A stretch of DNA of 64,000 bases from Candidatus Gemmiger stercorigallinarum (GCA_019119495.1 DWWX01000004.1:28656-92655), one strand, 5' to 3'. Positions 27,551-36,886 are shown, numbered from the stretch's first letter. Numbers and translations: made by a program. Notes: generated from the letters alone by a model not told the origin.

Positions 27551-28153
27551 ATGAAACACATTGTCATCACCATGGCCCGCGAGTACGCCTCCGGCGGCAG
27601 CGAGATCGCCCGGATGGTCGCCGACGAACTGGGCATCCCCCTGTACAACAAGGAGCTGATCACCATTGCGGCCAAAAAGAGCGGCCTGACCGAGGAAGCC
27701 ATCGCCGCCAGCGAGAACCAGCGCAGCGGCAGCCTGATCTACAGCCTGTACATGATGGGCAACACGCTGCCCCTGGCCGACCAGGTCTACATCCTGCAGT
27801 CCAACGTCATCAAGGAACTGGCCGAAAAAGAGTCCTGCATCATTCTGGGGCGCTGCGGTGACTATGTGCTGCGCGACCGCGACAATGTGCTGCGCACCTT
27901 CGTGTTTGCGCCGCTGGAACAGCGCATTGCCTTTGCCAAGTCCCGCCCCGGCGCCAAGGACATGGCCGACCGCCTGTGGGAGACCACCCTGGCCAAGCAC
28001 GACCGCGCCCGCGCCAGCTACTACAATTACTACACCGAAAACCGCTGGGGCGAGGCCAAAAACTACGACCTGTGCCTGAACGCTGCCCTGAGCCGCGAGA
28101 CCTGCGCGCAGATGATCGTGGACGCGGCCAGGGCCATGCAGGCCAGGCTGTGA
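27551..28153 (+). CDS. cytidylate kinase-like family protein
   Basis: 200 aa P-loop-type protein. The N-terminus HIVITMAREYASGGSEIARMVADELG corresponds to the nucleoside-kinase P-loop (here AREYASGGSEI), followed by IILGRCGDYVLRD in the second half, as in the cytidylate kinase-like family common in Clostridia. True CMP kinases are about 225 aa, so this is probably a paralogue with unknown substrate. Start ATG 27551 with GAGGTGG 7 nt upstream; the much longer track ORF is spurious. Confidence 0.75.
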   Translation: MKHIVITMAREYASGGSEIARMVADELGIPLYNKELITIAAKKSGLTEEAIAASENQRSGSLIYSLYMMGNTLPLADQVYILQSNVIKELAEKESCIILGRCGDYVLRDRDNVLRTFVFAPLEQRIAFAKSRPGAKDMADRLWETTLAKHDRARASYYNYYTENRWGEAKNYDLCLNAALSRETCAQMIVDAARAMQARL

Positions 28154-28182
28154 CCCCGCGCGTTTTTCACTGACTTTCAGCG

Positions 28183-28214
28183 GCCGGGAGCCAGCCTCGG
28201 TTCCCGGCTGTTAT
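28183..28214 (+). terminator. probable terminator of the kinase-like gene
   Basis: GCCGGGAGCC / GGTTCCCGGC (one G-T pair), then TGTTATTCT. The T-tract is weak. Confidence 0.5.
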
Positions 28215-28277
28215 TCTGCCCGCCCGCGGCGGATACTAAGGTACACGGCACACCATTTTCAAGGAGAGAAACGACCC

Positions 28278-29690
28278 ATGCAAGCAAACTACGACCTGAT
28301 CATCGTCGGCGCCGGCCCTGCCGGCATCTTCACCGCGCTGGAACTGCTGCGCAAAGGCAGCAGGGCCCGCATGCTGATCGTGGAAAAAGGCAAGCCGGTG
28401 GAAAAACGCCACTGTCCCAAGGCAGAGATCGGCCACTGCGTCAACTGCAAGCCCACCTGCGCCATCACCACCGGGTTTTCCGGCGCGGGGGCTTTCTCGG
28501 ACGGCAAGCTGTCCCTGTCCCACCAGGTGGGCGGCGAGCTGCCGGAGCTGATCGGCGAGGACTTTGCCCAAAGCCTGATCGACTACACCGACAAGATCTA
28601 CCTGGAATTTGGCGCCGACCCCCATGTGGAGGGCGTCTACGAGGGCGCCGAGATCAAGGACATCCGCAAGCGGGCCATCCAGGCCGGTCTGCAGCTGGTG
28701 GACTGCCCCATCCGCCATCTGGGCACCGAGAAGGCCCAGCAGCTCTACCTGAACATCCAGAATTACCTGGCGGAGCACGGCGTCGAGATGCTGTTCAACA
28801 CCGAGTGCGAGAACATCCTGCTGGAGGGCACCACCTGCACCGGCGTGCGCATCCGGGAGGCGGGCGGCGCCGAGCATGACCTGCTTGCCAAACAGGTGGT
28901 CATCGCCACCGGCCGCCGCGGCGCCGACTGGCTGGAAAAGCTGTGCGCCGAGCACGGCATCACCCACAAGCCCGGCACGGTGGATATCGGCGTGCGGGTG
29001 GAGTGCCGCAACGAGGTGATGGAGACCATCAACAGCGTGCTGTACGAGGGCAAGCTGATCGGCTACCCCCGCCCCTGGAAAAACAAGGTGCGCACCTTCT
29101 GCCAGAACCCCGGCGGCTTTGTGGCGCAGGAAAATTACGACAACGACCTGGCGGTCGTCAACGGCCACAGCTACAAGGACCTAAAAAGCAACAACACCAA
29201 CCTGGCGATTTTGTGCAGCCACAACTTTACCGAGCCTTTCAATCAGCCCATCGCCTACGCCCAAAAGGTGGGCGAGCTGACCAACATGCTGGGCGCCGGG
29301 CACATTCTGGTGCAGCGGTACGGCGATATTTTGGACGGCAAGCGCACCTGGCCGCGTGAGCTGGCCCGCGCCAACGTGCAGCCTACCCTGAAAGACGCGG
29401 TGGCCGGCGATATCACCGCCGCCATGCCCTACCGCGCCATGGTCAACATCATCGAGTTCATCAAGATGATGGACCAGGTGGTGCCGGGCTTTGCCGCGCC
29501 GGAAACGCTGCTCTACTCTCCGGAGCTGAAATTCTACTCCAACAAGGTCAAGATGGACACCGACCTGGAGACCAACCTGGCCGGCCTGCATTGCCTGGGC
29601 GATTCCTCCGGCTGGACCCGCGGCCTGATGATGGCGTCGGTCATGGGCGTGCTGATGGGCCGCAAGCTGATTGAGAACCACGGCTTTTGA
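28278..29690 (+). CDS. FAD-dependent dehydrogenase (COG2509-like)
   Basis: 470 aa flavoprotein. The FAD-binding dinucleotide motif is LIIVGAGPAGIFTALEL at residues 7-23, with a second NAD(P)/FAD motif in VVIATGRRGADWL. Near the C-terminus, GLHCLGDSSGWTRGLMMASVMGVLMG is the conserved FAD-contact segment of this family. Four Cys in HCPKAEIGHCVNCKPTC suggest a redox or metal site. The substrate of COG2509 proteins is unknown. Start ATG 28278 follows AAGGAGAG. Monocistronic. Confidence 0.82.
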   Translation: MQANYDLIIVGAGPAGIFTALELLRKGSRARMLIVEKGKPVEKRHCPKAEIGHCVNCKPTCAITTGFSGAGAFSDGKLSLSHQVGGELPELIGEDFAQSLIDYTDKIYLEFGADPHVEGVYEGAEIKDIRKRAIQAGLQLVDCPIRHLGTEKAQQLYLNIQNYLAEHGVEMLFNTECENILLEGTTCTGVRIREAGGAEHDLLAKQVVIATGRRGADWLEKLCAEHGITHKPGTVDIGVRVECRNEVMETINSVLYEGKLIGYPRPWKNKVRTFCQNPGGFVAQENYDNDLAVVNGHSYKDLKSNNTNLAILCSHNFTEPFNQPIAYAQKVGELTNMLGAGHILVQRYGDILDGKRTWPRELARANVQPTLKDAVAGDITAAMPYRAMVNIIEFIKMMDQVVPGFAAPETLLYSPELKFYSNKVKMDTDLETNLAGLHCLGDSSGWTRGLMMASVMGVLMGRKLIENHGF

Positions 29691-29738
29691 GGCAAAAGCT
29701 CCGCAGGCCTGAAAACGCCGCCCGCATATCGTAATAAC

Positions 29739-29770
29739 AACGCCCCGGTCATAGGACCGGGGCGTTCGTT
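29739..29770. terminator. convergent hairpin terminator
   Basis: AACGCCCCGGTC / GACCGGGGCGTT, a perfect 12-bp stem with loop ATAG, between convergent genes. The T-tracts are short on both sides. Confidence 0.7.
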
Positions 29771-29785
29771 ATAGTATGCCAAAAG

Positions 29786-30253
29786 TCAGGGCAGGGGACG
29801 GCCGGCGCGGCGGAACATCCGGCGCACCTCGTCGGGGGTGCAGCGGAAATCCCCTTCGCCGCTGCGGCGGTAGGTGCCGGTCAGCGGGTCGCCGCCCACA
29901 TACACCGGGCGGTCCCGGCGGCTGGCGCGGGGCACCCGGATGACCACGATGCGTTTGCCCTGGCAGTCCTCCACCCGCACATGGCGGGGCTTCAGGATGT
30001 TGGCGCTGACAATGTTCGGGGCGTTGACCAGCACCCAGAAATCGTGCACCAGCTGCATCGGGTCGGGCAGCTCGATGGGGTGTAGGCTTTTGTCCGGCAG
30101 CTCCTCCACCCCCAGCAGGATCACCCCGCCCCAGGTGTTGGCAAAGGCGGAGTAGGTCTCCCAAATGCTGTGGGGCAGGCCGCCGTAGGCTTTTTTGGCC
30201 TCCAGCCGGTTGTTTTCGCGGCAGCGGCGCACGTCATAGTGCAGGTCAAACAT
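29786..30253 (-). CDS. short AlbA_2 (Schlafen-type) domain protein
   Basis: 155 aa, essentially one AlbA_2 domain: ENNRLEAKKAYGGLPHSIWETYSAFANTWGGVILLGVEE matches the core of that family, followed by the conserved KRIVVIRVPRASRRDRPVYVGGDP and a YRRSGEGDF segment. Most relatives are 400-500 aa with a C-terminal HTH, so this is a short form. Start ATG 30253 has AAGGAGG. It lies 28 nt behind the AAA+ gene and is probably the last gene of the radical SAM operon. AlbA_2 proteins are often linked to nucleic-acid or stress functions; the role here is unknown. Confidence 0.75.
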   Translation of the reverse strand: MFDLHYDVRRCRENNRLEAKKAYGGLPHSIWETYSAFANTWGGVILLGVEELPDKSLHPIELPDPMQLVHDFWVLVNAPNIVSANILKPRHVRVEDCQGKRIVVIRVPRASRRDRPVYVGGDPLTGTYRRSGEGDFRCTPDEVRRMFRRAGRPLP

Positions 30254-30281
30254 GGCAGCCTCCTTGGCGGCGGGCCGGCGC

Positions 30282-32330
30282 TCAGTCCTCGTCCAGGTCA
30301 AAGTCGCCGGGCAAAAGCAGCTCCAGCGAGGCGTCCGGGTCGGCCACCAGCCGCTTGGACTGGTTCAGGATGGCCCGCTCCACCACGTTGCGCGCCATGC
30401 GGCCGTTGCCGTTTTTGCCGGCGTCGGCGGCTTGCCGGCGGGCAAAGTAGTCTTTCAGCGGGGCCTCGCAGGCGGCGTCCAGCGCGTAGCCCTTGCCCTT
30501 TGCGATGGAGCCCGCGATCTGCCACAGCTGCTCGCCGGTATAGTCGGGGAACTCGATCTGGTTGGGGAAACGGCTGGCCAGGCCGGAGTTGGCGGTCAAA
30601 AACTGCTGCATCTCCCTGGTGTAGCCGGCCAGGATCACCACCAGGTCGTCCCGGTGGTCCTCGATGCCCTTGACCAGCGTGTCGATGGCCTCCAGACCAA
30701 AGCTGTCCTCCCGGCCGCGGTAAAGGCTGTAGGCCTCGTCGATGAACAGCACACCGCCCAGGGCGCTCTGGATCACCTGGTTGGTCAGCGGGGCGGTGTG
30801 GCCCACGTAGCGGCCCACCAGGTCGGCGCGGGTCACCTCCACCAGCTGGCCGCCCCGCAAGGCGCCGATGGCCTTGAGGTACTTGGACAAGATGCGGGCG
30901 ATGGTGGTCTTGCCGGTGCCGGGGTTGCCGGTAAAGATCATGTGCATGTTGACGCTGGCGGCCTGCAGGCCCTGGGCCTTGCGCCGCTGCTGGGCCTGCA
31001 CGTTTTTGGCAATGTCCCGCACAAAGGTCTTGACTTCCTCCAGGCCGATGATGCCGTCCAGCTCGGCTTCCACGGCGGCCACGTCGCCGCGGTACTGCTG
31101 GGGCAGCAGGTTCAAAAGGTCAAAGGGCTCGCCGCCGTTTACTGCGGCCATCAGGCGGCCGTCTGCCACTGTCAGCCGCATGGCGGTGCCGGCGGGCAGC
31201 GGTTCCTCGTGGTCCAGCACATACTCGGCAATGGCGCGGTAGGCGTCGTCGGCGTATTCCTGGATGGCGTCCACGCCGTTGGCACGGCCGTAGCGGGCGG
31301 CCAGGTGGTCCCGCACCGCCCCGTCGGCGGAAAGGGCCAGCCCGCACTGGGCGCGCACCTTCTGGGCCAGAGCGTTCAGCTCCCGCGCAGCGATGGCGTT
31401 CAGGCTTTCGGGTGTGAAGGGGGCGGTGCGGCAGATGTCGCCGGACAGCGCGTCCACAAACCGCGCGCCGAACCGCTCGGCCAGGGCCTCGGGGCCTTTG
31501 GAGGAAAAGAACACAAAGTATTTGCCGCCGGCCTGCAGCTCGCCCACCGCGCCGGGGGCCAGCGCGGTGCCCACATCCACCAGGATGCCCCGCTGCAGCA
31601 CATACCGGCTGGAAAGCGCCAGCGTGCCGTCGATGGCCAGCGTGGCCAGCATGTTCAAATAGGCCGAAGCGCAGCCCTCGTAATGGTCAAAGGCCAGGAT
31701 CTCGGCGTCCGACTGCAGCGCGGCGTACAGGTCCTGCAAAAACAGCTTTTCCTGCGCGGGGCCGGGGTAGAGCGAAAGATCCATCGTCTCGATCCTGGCG
31801 GCGGAGATCAGCCCGCGGGCGGCCAGTTCCTCGGCCACGCAGCGCAGGGCATAATGGCGGCCGGTGCCCTCGGCGCCGCACAGCAGCATGACGCTGCGGG
31901 CGCGGGCGGCGTCCGGCACGCCCATCACAAAGGGGCGGCGGAAGGCCTTGACCACCGCGCCCACAAACTCGTCCTGGCCCAGCACGCGGGTGCGCACCTG
32001 GTCCGCCAGGCCCACAAAATCGCCCCGCTTTTTGGCCGGCGCCGGCTTTTGGGGGGCGTTGTCCAGCAGGCCGTCCTTTTTCAGCGAAGCCGTCAGCTCG
32101 CTGCTCATGCGGCGGACGTTTTCCATAGTGGCGTCGGCGGCGCGGCCCACCGCGTCGGCCGCTTTGCCGGCGGCGGTGCGGCGTTTCTGGCTTTGGGCGG
32201 TCATCTCGTCCAGGGCGCGCTGCATCTCCTCCACGCTTTGGGCGGCGGCGTCCGCCTCCCGCTTGGTGGAAGCGCGGGCGGAACCCATTAGGTCGCGCAC
32301 CCAGGCGTCGTATTGGTCCTCAATGCTCAT
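30282..32330 (-). CDS. tandem AAA+ ATPase, CbxX/CfqX type
   Basis: 682 aa. An N-terminal coiled segment (1-100) precedes two AAA+ modules. The first (about 105-270) looks ClpB-D2-like (VLGQDEFVGAVVKAF) but its P-loop is GAEGTGRHY with the Lys-Thr replaced, so it probably does not hydrolyse ATP. The second (about 425-670) is CbbX-like with FTGNPGTGKTTIARIL (Walker A), VLFIDEAYSL (Walker B) and ASRFPNQIEFPDYT (sensor/arginine region). CbbX-type AAA+ proteins remodel client proteins. Its ATGA overlaps the stop of the Cys-tail gene, so the two are translationally coupled. Confidence 0.85.
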   Translation of the reverse strand: MSIEDQYDAWVRDLMGSARASTKREADAAAQSVEEMQRALDEMTAQSQKRRTAAGKAADAVGRAADATMENVRRMSSELTASLKKDGLLDNAPQKPAPAKKRGDFVGLADQVRTRVLGQDEFVGAVVKAFRRPFVMGVPDAARARSVMLLCGAEGTGRHYALRCVAEELAARGLISAARIETMDLSLYPGPAQEKLFLQDLYAALQSDAEILAFDHYEGCASAYLNMLATLAIDGTLALSSRYVLQRGILVDVGTALAPGAVGELQAGGKYFVFFSSKGPEALAERFGARFVDALSGDICRTAPFTPESLNAIAARELNALAQKVRAQCGLALSADGAVRDHLAARYGRANGVDAIQEYADDAYRAIAEYVLDHEEPLPAGTAMRLTVADGRLMAAVNGGEPFDLLNLLPQQYRGDVAAVEAELDGIIGLEEVKTFVRDIAKNVQAQQRRKAQGLQAASVNMHMIFTGNPGTGKTTIARILSKYLKAIGALRGGQLVEVTRADLVGRYVGHTAPLTNQVIQSALGGVLFIDEAYSLYRGREDSFGLEAIDTLVKGIEDHRDDLVVILAGYTREMQQFLTANSGLASRFPNQIEFPDYTGEQLWQIAGSIAKGKGYALDAACEAPLKDYFARRQAADAGKNGNGRMARNVVERAILNQSKRLVADPDASLELLLPGDFDLDED

Positions 32331-33463
32331 TGGTCGTTCTCCTCATTGGCACGGCGGGGCAGGCGGATGCGGTAAAAATTCTTGGCGCTGCAGCCGGCGC
32401 GGCCGCCGCCTGCGCAGGCGCAGGCACACGCGCAGGAAACGCAGGCGCAGGCGCACACGCAGCTGCCGTGGTGGCTGGTGTCCCGCCCGGCGCCGCCGCC
32501 GCGGGTCTCGCCGCCGCCTGCCTTGAAGCCCGGCGGCGGGTTGGAGGTATGGTAGCCTGCGGGCGGGCGGCTGCCCCGCGCCATGCGGATGTAGTTGGCG
32601 CCGTTATAGTACCAGACCCAGGCGGCCGGGTCGTAGCCGCCGCCAAAGCCGCCGCGCCAGCGGGCCGGCCGGCCGGCGTAAAAGATCGCCGCAAAAAACA
32701 GCACCACCAGCAGGGTCATCAGCGCCACCGCGCCGTCGTAGCGGCTGCCGGTGCTTTGGGGGCGGGCGGGGGTGTTTTCCTGGCCGGTCATGGCGTTGGC
32801 CGGGTCAAACACCTGCGCCGTGGTGATGGGCACCGTCACGTTGACGGTGGCGCGCTCGCCATGGGCCAGCGGGCCGAACTCCCACACCAGATAATCGCCG
32901 TCCACGCTGTGGTTGTCGGCCAAAAAGCCGTCATAGTTCCGCCAGCGCACCGTCAGGCTGTCCACGCAGATCTCGTCGAACCAGCCGGGGGTAAAGCTGA
33001 AACTGGCGGTGTCGTCGTCATTCTCGGTGAACAGATGGCTCTGGTGCACCCGGAAGCGGAAGCTGACCTCGCTCTCGCCGCCGTTCTGCGCCGCCACGTC
33101 GGGGGCGTAGTAATGGTCGTGGAAGGTCACCTGGGCATAACTGCCGCCTTCGGTCAGCAGGCTCACGTCGGCCACGGTGTCGGGGCTTAAGTTCTCGAAC
33201 TCGTCGGCATACTCGTTGGCCAGGCCGATGGTCACCCACGAGAGGGAATCCTCCGCCCCGCCGCCGATCACCTTCCAGTCGATCTCGTAGGTGATGTCGG
33301 CGCTGCCGTCCTGCCGGGGGTCCACCGTCACCACATAATTGGTGATCTCGTCGTAGTCGCCGGCGTCGGCAAAGGCGGCCGGGGCCAGCAGGGCGGCGGT
33401 CAAAAGCGCCGCCAGGGCCAGCGCCAGGCGGGCGGCCAGGCGGTGCAGGGGTCGTGTTTTCAT
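32327..33463 (-). CDS. signal-peptide membrane protein with Cys-Ala-repeat tail (DUF2207-like)
   Basis: 378 aa. Signal peptide (1-32), a beta-rich extracellular domain (33-240; VTVDPRQDGSADITYEIDWKV resembles DUF2207), one membrane helix (about 244-263) followed by Arg-rich residues, then a Gly/Tyr-rich linker and a cysteine cluster. Between residues 335 and 358 nine Cys occur in 24 residues, mostly alternating with Ala (CVCACACVSCACACACAGGGRAGC). By the positive-inside rule this tail would be cytoplasmic. It overlaps the radical SAM gene (ATGA) upstream and the AAA+ gene downstream by 4 nt each. The tail is a plausible substrate for modification or metal-cluster binding; this is inference. 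Confidence 0.7.
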   Translation of the reverse strand: MKTRPLHRLAARLALALAALLTAALLAPAAFADAGDYDEITNYVVTVDPRQDGSADITYEIDWKVIGGGAEDSLSWVTIGLANEYADEFENLSPDTVADVSLLTEGGSYAQVTFHDHYYAPDVAAQNGGESEVSFRFRVHQSHLFTENDDDTASFSFTPGWFDEICVDSLTVRWRNYDGFLADNHSVDGDYLVWEFGPLAHGERATVNVTVPITTAQVFDPANAMTGQENTPARPQSTGSRYDGAVALMTLLVVLFFAAIFYAGRPARWRGGFGGGYDPAAWVWYYNGANYIRMARGSRPPAGYHTSNPPPGFKAGGGETRGGGAGRDTSHHGSCVCACACVSCACACACAGGGRAGCSAKNFYRIRLPRRANEENDQ

Positions 33464-34848
33464 GCGTCCTCCTTCGGGCGGCGGGGGTCGCCCAGCTGGC
33501 AGAGATGTTCCATCCGTGCGCTGACGCGGCGGATGCGGCGGCAGTCGCTGCCGTTCCAGATCTTTTGCCAGGGCTGGTGCAGGATGTCCCCCAGCCCCGG
33601 CCCGGACAGCCAGCTCTGGCAGGGCAGCACGGTGCCGTCCGGCGCAACGGCCATGTTGGACAGGCAGGCCCCGCAGCTGGGGATCAGCGTAAAGCCCAGC
33701 GCCTGCAGCGTGCCTTCCGGCAGCCAGCCGGGGCTGGTAAACTCCAGCTCCATGGTGTTGTGGTCGGCCCAGGTCTTGGCGCTGCGCAGGGCGGCGGTCA
33801 GTTCTTCGGTGGAAAGCCGGGTGGCGATGCTGTCTTTCTGCACGGCGCCGCCGGCGGGGATCAGCCCGCTGCAGGTGGCATAGCGCACGCCCAGGCTGCG
33901 CACAAACTCCAGCGTGGCGCGGTAGTCCCGGTTCAGGCTGCACAGCGGCGTGTTGACGCTGACGTTCAGCCCGGCGGCCACGGCGTTGCGGATGCCGCTG
34001 ACCGTGTCCTCAAACCCCGGCGCGCCCACCAGCGCGTTGTGTACGGCGGGGTCGGCACTGTACAGCGTTACCTGCACGGCGTCCAGGCTGGCGTCGTACA
34101 GCTCACGGCAAAGGGGGGCGGTCAGCAGGCGGCCGTTGGTGTTCAGCCGGGTCACAAACCACTGGGCGGCCCGCACCAGCTTGACCAGGTCGTTGCGCAT
34201 GGTGGGCTCGCCGCCGGTAAAGGTCAGCTGCGGGATGCCTGCGTCGCGGCATTTCTGGATGACGGCCATCCACTGGTCGGTGTCCAGCTGGGGGGCCATG
34301 CCGTAGGGCTGGTGGGCGGCGTAGCAGTGCAGGCATTTCTGGTTGCACTGCCAGGCGCCGTCCTTCTGCATCGAGCTGACCATCAGGTCCATGCGGTGGG
34401 GGGCCTGCATGTGGGGGGCATACTGCCCCAGGTCCATGCGGGCCACCGGCAGCACCGGCGTGCGGCCCTGGGCAATGTCGCGGAAGGCGTCCAGCATGGC
34501 GGTCAGGTCGGCGCGGATCTGCTCGGCGGGGGTGCGGGTATAGACGGCAATGGTGTCGGCCACGGCCTGCTCCACCACGGCGTTCCACTGGCCGGGCTGA
34601 AGTTCCTGCCCCTCAAAGGGCTGCAGGGCGTCGATCAGGTTGGAAAGCAGGATCGCCCACGAGACGTTCAGCGGCAGGATATCCCGCCCGTTCAAAATGG
34701 CGACAAAGGGCACGTCCCGCCAGCCGCCGCGGCGGGGCACCAGGTGGATGCGCACCACGCCGGGCCCGCCGGGGTCCAGGGTGACATGGCGCACGGCGTT
34801 CAGCCGCTGACGGAGAAACCGGTTCTCCGCACGGGAAAGTAACGGCAT
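33460..34848 (-). CDS. radical SAM protein with SPASM-like C-terminus
   Basis: 462 aa. The radical SAM cluster motif is CNQKCLHC (Cys168, 172, 175), with TFTGGEPTMR as the SAM-binding GGE motif. The last 80 residues carry further Cys (SCGACLSNMAVAPDGTVLPC, SDCRRI, HLCQLGD), the auxiliary-cluster layout of SPASM peptide-modifying enzymes. About 165 residues precede the core, with a beta-helix stretch (VVRIHLVPRRGGWRDVPFVAILNG) that could be a peptide-recognition domain. Start ATG 34848 has TGGAGTG upstream; the track start at 34923 overlaps the promoter-proximal leader. First gene of the operon; stop overlaps the Cys-tail gene. Confidence 0.88.
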   Translation of the reverse strand: MPLLSRAENRFLRQRLNAVRHVTLDPGGPGVVRIHLVPRRGGWRDVPFVAILNGRDILPLNVSWAILLSNLIDALQPFEGQELQPGQWNAVVEQAVADTIAVYTRTPAEQIRADLTAMLDAFRDIAQGRTPVLPVARMDLGQYAPHMQAPHRMDLMVSSMQKDGAWQCNQKCLHCYAAHQPYGMAPQLDTDQWMAVIQKCRDAGIPQLTFTGGEPTMRNDLVKLVRAAQWFVTRLNTNGRLLTAPLCRELYDASLDAVQVTLYSADPAVHNALVGAPGFEDTVSGIRNAVAAGLNVSVNTPLCSLNRDYRATLEFVRSLGVRYATCSGLIPAGGAVQKDSIATRLSTEELTAALRSAKTWADHNTMELEFTSPGWLPEGTLQALGFTLIPSCGACLSNMAVAPDGTVLPCQSWLSGPGLGDILHQPWQKIWNGSDCRRIRRVSARMEHLCQLGDPRRPKEDA

Positions 34849-34955
34849 ACAAAACACTCCAGCAAAACAAAGTCGGCCGCCGCGGCGCGCAGCCTGCCGC
34901 AGCAGGGCGGGGCGGCCGGTCATGGTCAGGGCAAGACCGGGTACAGTTTACGGCT

Positions 34956-34984
34956 ATTATAGCATGGAATGCGCAGGAATACAA
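34956..34984 (-). promoter_or_regulatory. promoter of the radical SAM/Cys-tail/AAA+ operon
   Basis: On the minus strand: TTGTAT, 17 nt, TATAAT, with an extended -10 TGC immediately upstream. Start near 34949. Confidence 0.7.
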
Positions 34985-35160
34985 CGGAAAGCCGCCGCCG
35001 CGCACCGCCCCAAACGGCGCGGAAAAGCAGCCGTGGCGGCCCCGGCGGAGACTTCCCTGTCTGGTTGGGGAATTTTGCCGCCTTGCCGCACCTGGGCGCG
35101 CCGGGAGAGGGGGGCCGCGCATTCTGCCCGGTTTTGCCGCCGGGCGTGCATCCCCCAAAA
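34985..35160. other. intergenic region, nothing recognised
   Basis: About 175 nt between the radical SAM promoter and the ilvD terminator; GC-rich, no ORF with a ribosome binding site, no RNA motif seen. Confidence 0.4.
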
Positions 35161-35195
35161 ACAAAAGCGCCGCCCGGCGCATTGACCGGGCGGCG
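35161..35195 (-). terminator. terminator of the ilv operon
   Basis: CGCCGCCCGG / CCGGGCGGCG, a 10-bp perfect stem with an 8-nt loop. On the minus strand it is followed by CTTTTGTTTTT. Confidence 0.85.
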
Positions 35196-35227
35196 TTTTG
35201 GTGGAATTGTTGAAAATCCCCCGCGGG

Positions 35228-36886
35228 TTATTGCAGCACCGCGCCATAGTTGGCGCTGGTGACCATGCGGGCGTAGCGGCTGAGCCAGCCGGACTTGACG
35301 TTGGGCTCCGGCTGCACATAGGCGGCTTTGCGGCGGGCCAGCTCCTCGTCGTCCACCTCCAGCGTGATGCTGGCGTTGGGGATGTCGATGGAGATGGTGT
35401 CGCCCTCCTGCACCAGGCCGATGGGCCCGCCGGAGGCAGCCTCCGGGCTGACGTGACCGATGGCCGCTCCGCGGGAGGCCCCGCTGAACCGGCCGTCGGT
35501 GATCAGCGCCACGGTGGTGTCCAGCTTCATGCCGGCCAGCGCGCTGGTGGGGTTGAGCATCTCGCGCATGCCGGGGCCGCCCTTGGGGCCTTCGTAGCGG
35601 ATGACCACCACGTCGCCGGGATGGATGCGGCCGTTGTAGATGGCGTCGATGGCCTGCTCCTCGCTGTCAAAGACGCGGGCGGGGCCGCTGTGGCACTGCA
35701 TCTCCGGCGCGACGGCGCTGCGCTTGACCACGCAGCCGTCCGGGGCCAGGTTGCCCCAGAGGATCTGCAGGCCGCCGGTCTCGCTGTACGGGTCGTCGAT
35801 GGGGCGGATGGCCTTCTTGTCCAAAATATGCGCGCCTTTAATGTTCTCGCCCAGCGTTTTGCCGGTGACGGTGGGAACATCCAGGTCCAAAAGCCCTTTC
35901 TTGGCCAGCTCGGCCTGCACCGCCGGGATGCCGCCCGCCGCGAACAGGTCGGGCATGTGGGTGGGGCCGGCGGGGGCCAGGTGGCACAGGTTGGGGGTCT
36001 TGGCGCTGATCTCGTTGAACAGTTTCAAATCCAGCGGCACGCCGGCCTCGTGGGCGATGGCCAGCAGGTGCAGCACCGTGTTGGTGGAACAGCCCAGCGC
36101 CATGTCGCAGGTCAGGGCGTTGCGGATGGACCGCTCGTTGACGATCTGCCGCGCGGTGACGCCCCGGCGCACCAGGTCCATGACAGCCATGCCGGACCGC
36201 TTGCCCAGCTGCAGCCGCTTGGCGTAGACGGCGGGGATGGTGCCGTTGCCGGGCAGCGCGATGCCGATGGCCTCGCACAGGCAGTTCATGCTGTTGGCGG
36301 TGTACATGCCGCTGCAGGAGCCGCAGCCGGGGCAGCAGTTGCAGGTGCAGTCCTCCAGCTGTGCGTCGTCGATCAGGCCCGCCTTGTAGGCGCCCACGGC
36401 CTCGAACATTTTGGACAGGCTGACTTCCTCGCCGCCGTAGCTGCCGGCCAGCATGGGGCCGCCGGAGCAGACGATGGCCGGCACGTCCAGCCGGCAGGCG
36501 GCCATCAGCATGCCGGGCACGATCTTGTCGCAGTTGGGCACCAGCACCAGGCCGTCCAGCTGGTGGGCCATGAACATGGTCTCGACGCTGTCGCAGATCA
36601 GCTCGCGGCTGGCCAGCGAATACTTCATGCCGATGTGGCCCATGGCGATGCCGTCGCAGACGCCGATGGCCGGGATCAGGATGGGCGTGCCGCCCGCCAT
36701 GCGGACGCCCGCCTTGACGGCGTCCGCCAGCTTGTCCAGGTTCATGTGGCCGGGCACGATCTCGCTGTAGGCCGAGACCACGCCGATCAAGGGGCGCTCC
36801 AGCTCCTCAGGGGTGTAGCCCAGGGCATAGAACAGGCTGCGGTTGGGCGCCCGCTCCGGCCCTTTGGTAACATTATCGCTGCGCAT
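35228..36886 (-). CDS. ilvD: dihydroxy-acid dehydratase
   Basis: Dehydrates 2,3-dihydroxy-isovalerate and -methylvalerate to the 2-keto acids, the third step of Val/Ile synthesis. 552 aa, normal. Fe-S cluster cysteines are in [12 protein letters not shown] and [25 protein letters not shown] and [21 protein letters not shown] near the C-terminus are typical. Start 36886 has AGGAGG. Last gene of ilvB-ilvN-ilvC-ilvD, all on the minus strand and apparently under the T-box upstream of ilvB. Confidence 0.97.
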   Translation of the reverse strand: MRSDNVTKGPERAPNRSLFYALGYTPEELERPLIGVVSAYSEIVPGHMNLDKLADAVKAGVRMAGGTPILIPAIGVCDGIAMGHIGMKYSLASRELICDSVETMFMAHQLDGLVLVPNCDKIVPGMLMAACRLDVPAIVCSGGPMLAGSYGGEEVSLSKMFEAVGAYKAGLIDDAQLEDCTCNCCPGCGSCSGMYTANSMNCLCEAIGIALPGNGTIPAVYAKRLQLGKRSGMAVMDLVRRGVTARQIVNERSIRNALTCDMALGCSTNTVLHLLAIAHEAGVPLDLKLFNEISAKTPNLCHLAPAGPTHMPDLFAAGGIPAVQAELAKKGLLDLDVPTVTGKTLGENIKGAHILDKKAIRPIDDPYSETGGLQILWGNLAPDGCVVKRSAVAPEMQCHSGPARVFDSEEQAIDAIYNGRIHPGDVVVIRYEGPKGGPGMREMLNPTSALAGMKLDTTVALITDGRFSGASRGAAIGHVSPEAASGGPIGLVQEGDTISIDIPNASITLEVDDEELARRKAAYVQPEPNVKSGWLSRYARMVTSANYGAVLQ

